Assembly: GCF_001279775.1 (NCBI RefSeq)
Contig: NZ_LGDG01000294.1
Location: 1 to 25,595 of the forward strand
DNA: 25,595 bases
Reading direction: 5' to 3'
DNA from: Streptomyces sp. MMG1533
GTDB lineage: Bacteria; Actinomycetota; Actinomycetes; Streptomycetales; Streptomycetaceae
The position numbers were made by a program, and so were the translations under genes. A model generated the notes under the pieces. That model had not been told where the DNA came from, did not search any database, and was given only the letters and a program-made list of their open reading frames with translations. This document shows positions 22,941 through 25,595 of this stretch, in pieces. How positions within the stretch are numbered: the stretch's first letter is position 1; each line of letters starts with the position of its first letter.

Positions 22941-23797
22941 GCCGCCACGACGTCACCCCTGCGATGGCGCACGCTGCCGCGTCGGCCGTCGGTTCCGGCA
23001 GCGCCTCGGACCGACGCCGCCCGGTCTCCACCGCTTCCCTGCGCGGCCTGGCCGGACTGGCCGGCCTGGTCGCCGTACTCGAAGTGCTGCCACACGTCGG
23101 ACTGGTGTCCGCCGACTACCTGCCCCCGGCGTCCGAGACCGGTCGTGCCCTGTGGCACCTGCTCGCCGAGGACACGTTCTGGACCGCCCTCGGCGACACC
23201 CTGACCGGCTGGGCGGTGGGTCTGGCCATCGCCGTCGGGGCGGGAGTGGTTGCCGGAGTGGCCGTCGGCTCCATGCCTCTGGTGCGTGCGGCGACCGCCT
23301 CCACCATCGAGTTCCTCCGGCCGATCCCGTCCGTGGCCCTGATCCCCGTCGCCGTGCTCCTGTACGGAACAGACCTGCGCTCAAAGCTGCTTCTGGTGGT
23401 GTACGCCTCCTTCTGGCAGGTGCTCGTCCAGGTGCTGGCAGGCATGCAGGACGTTGATCCCGTCGCCGACGACACGGCCCGCAGTTACCGGCTGGGCAGG
23501 TGGGGGCGGGTACGGCACGTCATGTGGCCGACCGCGCTGCCCTACGTGATGACGGGTGTACGGCTGGCCGCCACGGTGGCTCTCGTCCTGGCCGTCACCG
23601 CCGAACTGGTCATCGGCTCCCCTGGGTTGGGGCACGAACTCGCCGTCGCGCAGACCTCCGGCGCCGTGCCGCAGGTGTACGCCCTGGTGCTGGTCACCGG
23701 GCTGCTCGGGGTCGCGATCAATCTCGTGGCACGGGCGGTCGAACGCCGGGCGCTGCACTGGCACCAGTCGAACCGCAGGGAAGGGACAGACGGATGA
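22937..23797 (+). CDS. ABC importer permease 1 (SsuC/TauC family)
   Basis: A 286-residue inner-membrane permease with about six spans. A polar N-terminal tail of 35 residues precedes the first. The cytoplasmic coupling loop is the EAA-type stretch DDTARSYRLGRWGRVRHVMWPTALPYVMTGVRLA, typical of the NitT/TauT group. GTG 22937 overlaps the lipoprotein stop (GTGA), so translation is coupled. It likely forms a heterodimer with the second permease. Confidence 0.92.
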   Translation: MSRHDVTPAMAHAAASAVGSGSASDRRRPVSTASLRGLAGLAGLVAVLEVLPHVGLVSADYLPPASETGRALWHLLAEDTFWTALGDTLTGWAVGLAIAVGAGVVAGVAVGSMPLVRAATASTIEFLRPIPSVALIPVAVLLYGTDLRSKLLLVVYASFWQVLVQVLAGMQDVDPVADDTARSYRLGRWGRVRHVMWPTALPYVMTGVRLAATVALVLAVTAELVIGSPGLGHELAVAQTSGAVPQVYALVLVTGLLGVAINLVARAVERRALHWHQSNRREGTDG

Positions 23798-24576
23798 CCG
23801 TCCTCACCGTTCTCCGGCGCACCCTGCTCGTCTGCGGCCTGCCCGGGGCGCTGTTCGCCGTGTGGTGGTTCGCCAGCGCCGGCAGCACCGACTTCTACCT
23901 CCCACCGCTCTCCACCATCCTGGGGAGGTTCGCAGAGGTCTGGACGCCCGAGCGGCTCCGATCCGACGTCCTGCCCAGCCTGCTCCGGCTCACCGTCGGT
24001 TACCTCCTCGCCGTGGCCGCCGGGGTCGGACTCGGCCTGGTGGTGGGCACCAGCAAGGTCGTAAGGGACGTGCTGGAGCCGGTCCTGGAACTCTTCCGTG
24101 CCATCCCGCCCCCGGTGCTCGTACCGGTGATCATGCTGTTCGCCGGCATCGGCGACACCATGAAGGTGATCGTCATCGTCAGCGGCTGCATGTGGCCGAT
24201 CCTGCTCAACACGGTCGAGGGCGTCCGCGCCGTCGACGAGGTGCTGAGCGACACCTGCCGGTCCTACGGCATCACGGGGCCCACGCGCCTGTGGCACCTG
24301 GTGCTCAGGTCGGCGAGCCCACAGATCGTCACGGGCATGCGCCAAGCCCTGTCGATCGGGATCATCCTGATGGTCATCAGCGAGATGTTCGCCTCCAGCA
24401 ACGGACTGGGGTTCACCATCGTCCAGTTCCAACGCTCCTTCGCCATCCCCGAGATGTGGAGCGGCGTTCTGTTGCTCGGCCTGCTCGGGTTCGCCCTGTC
24501 GTTGCTCTTCCGGTTCGCCGAGAACCGGGCCCTCGCCTGGTACCACGGCCTGCGCCGCGCGCGCCGCGAGCCCTGA
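23794..24576 (+). CDS. ABC importer permease 2 (SsuC/TauC family)
   Basis: A 260-residue permease with about six spans and a coupling loop, SDTCRSYGITGPTRLWHLVLRSASPQIVTGMRQALS. Other family marks are ELFRAIPPPVLVPVIMLFAGIG and EMFASSNGLGFTIVQFQRSF. ATG 23794 overlaps the first permease stop (ATGA) and has GGGAAGGGA upstream. Two unlike permease genes in one operon, rather than one acting as a homodimer, is the less usual form for this group. Confidence 0.92.
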   Translation: MTVLTVLRRTLLVCGLPGALFAVWWFASAGSTDFYLPPLSTILGRFAEVWTPERLRSDVLPSLLRLTVGYLLAVAAGVGLGLVVGTSKVVRDVLEPVLELFRAIPPPVLVPVIMLFAGIGDTMKVIVIVSGCMWPILLNTVEGVRAVDEVLSDTCRSYGITGPTRLWHLVLRSASPQIVTGMRQALSIGIILMVISEMFASSNGLGFTIVQFQRSFAIPEMWSGVLLLGLLGFALSLLFRFAENRALAWYHGLRRARREP

Positions 24577-24611
24577 CCCGCCGCCCGGCCACCCGCACGA
24601 AGGAGGCGTCG

Positions 24612-25466
24612 ATGCTCGACGTACGAGACCTGCAGAAGATCTACACCGGCCGCAACCGCAGCGTCGAGGCGCTACGGAGCCTCACTTTCCACATAGGCGC
24701 CGGGGAACTGGTATGCCTGGTCGGGCCCTCCGGATGCGGCAAGACCACGCTGCTGAAATGCATGGCGGGACTGCTCGCCCCCACACAGGGCCAGGTGCGC
24801 CTGGAGGGCAGACCGGTCGACGGGCCGCCGCCCGGCATGGCGGTCGTCTTCCAGGAGTACGGCCGCTCCCTGTTCGCCTGGATGAACGTACGGGACAACG
24901 TCGCCCTGCCGCTGCGCCGCAAGAAGCTCGGCAAGAGGCGGGAGCGGGAGTTGGTGGACCACGCCCTGGAGGTGGTCGGACTCGGTGACGCCCACCAGGC
25001 GTACCCCTGGCAGTTGTCCGGAGGGATGCAGCAGCGCGTCGCCATCGCCCGCGCCGTCGCGTACGAGCCCAGGGTCCTGCTCATGGACGAGCCGTTCGCG
25101 GCGGTCGACGCCCAGACGCGCGCCGACCTGGAGGACCTGGTCCGGCACCTGTGGCGCGAACTTGGTGTCACCGTCCTGTTCGTCACCCACGACATCGACG
25201 AAGCGGTCTACCTCGGACAGCGCACCCTCATCCTGTCCAAGTCCCCGACGATCGTGCAGGAGGACCTCACCATCGACCTCCCCGACGAGCGCGACCAACT
25301 GCACACCCGCTCCAGCACCCGCTTCGCCGAACTCCGCGCCCACGTCTACGAACAGATCCAGCGAGCCAAGCGGCACAGCGGCGACACGTACGGGTCAGAA
25401 GGAGCGGACCGGATATCGGAGGCAGCCCCGATGAAGGCGCAGACCCAAGTGGTCGGTTCCGAGTAA
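24612..25466 (+). CDS. ABC importer ATP-binding subunit (SsuB/TauB family)
   Basis: A 284-residue ATPase that drives the importer from the cytoplasmic side. Walker A is GPSGCGKT (38-45), Q-loop Gln81 in VFQEYGRSLFAWM, signature LSGGMQQR (135-142), Walker B VLLMDEPF and the H-loop His193 in FVTHDIDEA. The EYGRSLF Q-loop and QVEDLTIDLP-type C-terminal part fit the nitrate/sulfonate/taurine group. ATG 24612 follows GAAGGAGG after a 35-bp gap from permease 2. The last 40 residues or so are polar and unlike the family core. Confidence 0.95.
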   Translation: MLDVRDLQKIYTGRNRSVEALRSLTFHIGAGELVCLVGPSGCGKTTLLKCMAGLLAPTQGQVRLEGRPVDGPPPGMAVVFQEYGRSLFAWMNVRDNVALPLRRKKLGKRRERELVDHALEVVGLGDAHQAYPWQLSGGMQQRVAIARAVAYEPRVLLMDEPFAAVDAQTRADLEDLVRHLWRELGVTVLFVTHDIDEAVYLGQRTLILSKSPTIVQEDLTIDLPDERDQLHTRSSTRFAELRAHVYEQIQRAKRHSGDTYGSEGADRISEAAPMKAQTQVVGSE

Positions 25467-25477
25467 GCCACCCAGGC

Positions 25478-25505
25478 GAAAGGCCCTCCCGCCCGTGGCG
25501 CTTTC
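25478..25505 (+). terminator. Probable terminator of the ABC operon
   Basis: GAAAGGCC (25478-25485) can pair with GGC (25497-25499) and CTTTC (25501-25505), leaving G25500 bulged and an 11-nt loop. It begins 11 nt past the ATPase stop. The left arm continues as CTCCCGCC without a partner, so the right arm may have been shortened by the adjacent insertion sequence. Confidence 0.45.
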
Positions 25506-25595
25506 TAGGGGTCGTTGCAACACGTGGTCGTGTTGATCAGGCCGCGAGCAGTTTATGCAGGCGCTCGGCTGGGGTTTCCCAGCCGAGCGTTTTGC
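25503..25595 (-). mobile_element. End of an IS30-family insertion sequence (runs off the window)
   Basis: The transposase 3' end at 25537-25595 and the outer stretch TAGGGGTCGTTGCAACACG (about 25506-25524), which looks like a terminal inverted repeat, mark one end of the element. The exact border between 25500 and 25510 cannot be fixed without the other end. Confidence 0.65.
25537..25595 (-). CDS. IS30-family transposase, C-terminal end (partial)
   Basis: The last 18 codons read KTLGWETPAERLHKLLAA and stop at TGA 25537-25539. The pattern RPRKTLGWxTPAE is the usual C-terminus of IS30-family DDE transposases. The rest of the gene lies to the right of the window. The DNA between the stop and about 25505 is the non-coding end of the element. 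Confidence 0.8.
   Translation of the reverse strand, partial: KTLGWETPAERLHKLLAA

Overview
The window reads as Streptomyces-type chromosome. GC is very high with strong third-position GC bias, many genes start with GTG behind GGAGG-like ribosome sites, several products carry twin-arginine or lipoprotein signals, and there is a perfect CebR-type operator. No species can be named from the sequence.

Left part (1-7050): a minus-strand acyl-CoA carboxylase beta subunit; a small secreted, repeat-bearing protein with a C-terminal membrane anchor; a tandem-GNAT acetyltransferase; a plus-strand SAM methyltransferase; and a Tat-exported beta-carbonic anhydrase. Next comes a decayed stretch (5697-7050) in which the broken 5' end of a FAD-binding dehydrogenase is joined to the broken 3' end of a GH63/MGH1-like glycosidase.

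Middle (7051-16000): a coupled DUF485 / sodium:solute symporter pair, probably for short organic acids; a YceI-family protein with a likely leaderless promoter; a secreted CE2-like SGNH esterase with a CebR box just upstream (plant polysaccharide use); an overlapping diacylglycerol-kinase-like / PAP2 phosphatase pair; a remnant of a peptide-type ABC solute-binding protein; and a divergent MmyB-type regulator / short-chain dehydrogenase pair.

Right part (16001-25595): a large secreted protein joining a membrane-dipeptidase (M19)-like metal-binding region to a C-terminal discoidin/CBM32 domain; a TetR regulator whose 3' end runs antisense into a truncated AraC gene; a PaaX-family regulator; a secreted alpha/beta hydrolase ending in a 15-bp perfect hairpin; and, divergent from the hydrolase, a four-gene NitT/TauT-type ABC importer (lipoprotein, two permeases, ATPase) behind a good promoter. 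The window ends in the 3' end of an IS30-family transposase.

The overall picture is an accessory region rich in export, uptake and regulators, with at least four decayed gene pieces and an insertion sequence. I see no CRISPR array, rRNA, convincing tRNA, phage module or biosynthetic cluster. The best candidates for new biology are the M19-like/CBM32 protein, the GGMHTGGGAL repeat protein, and the CebR-boxed esterase as a regulon member.
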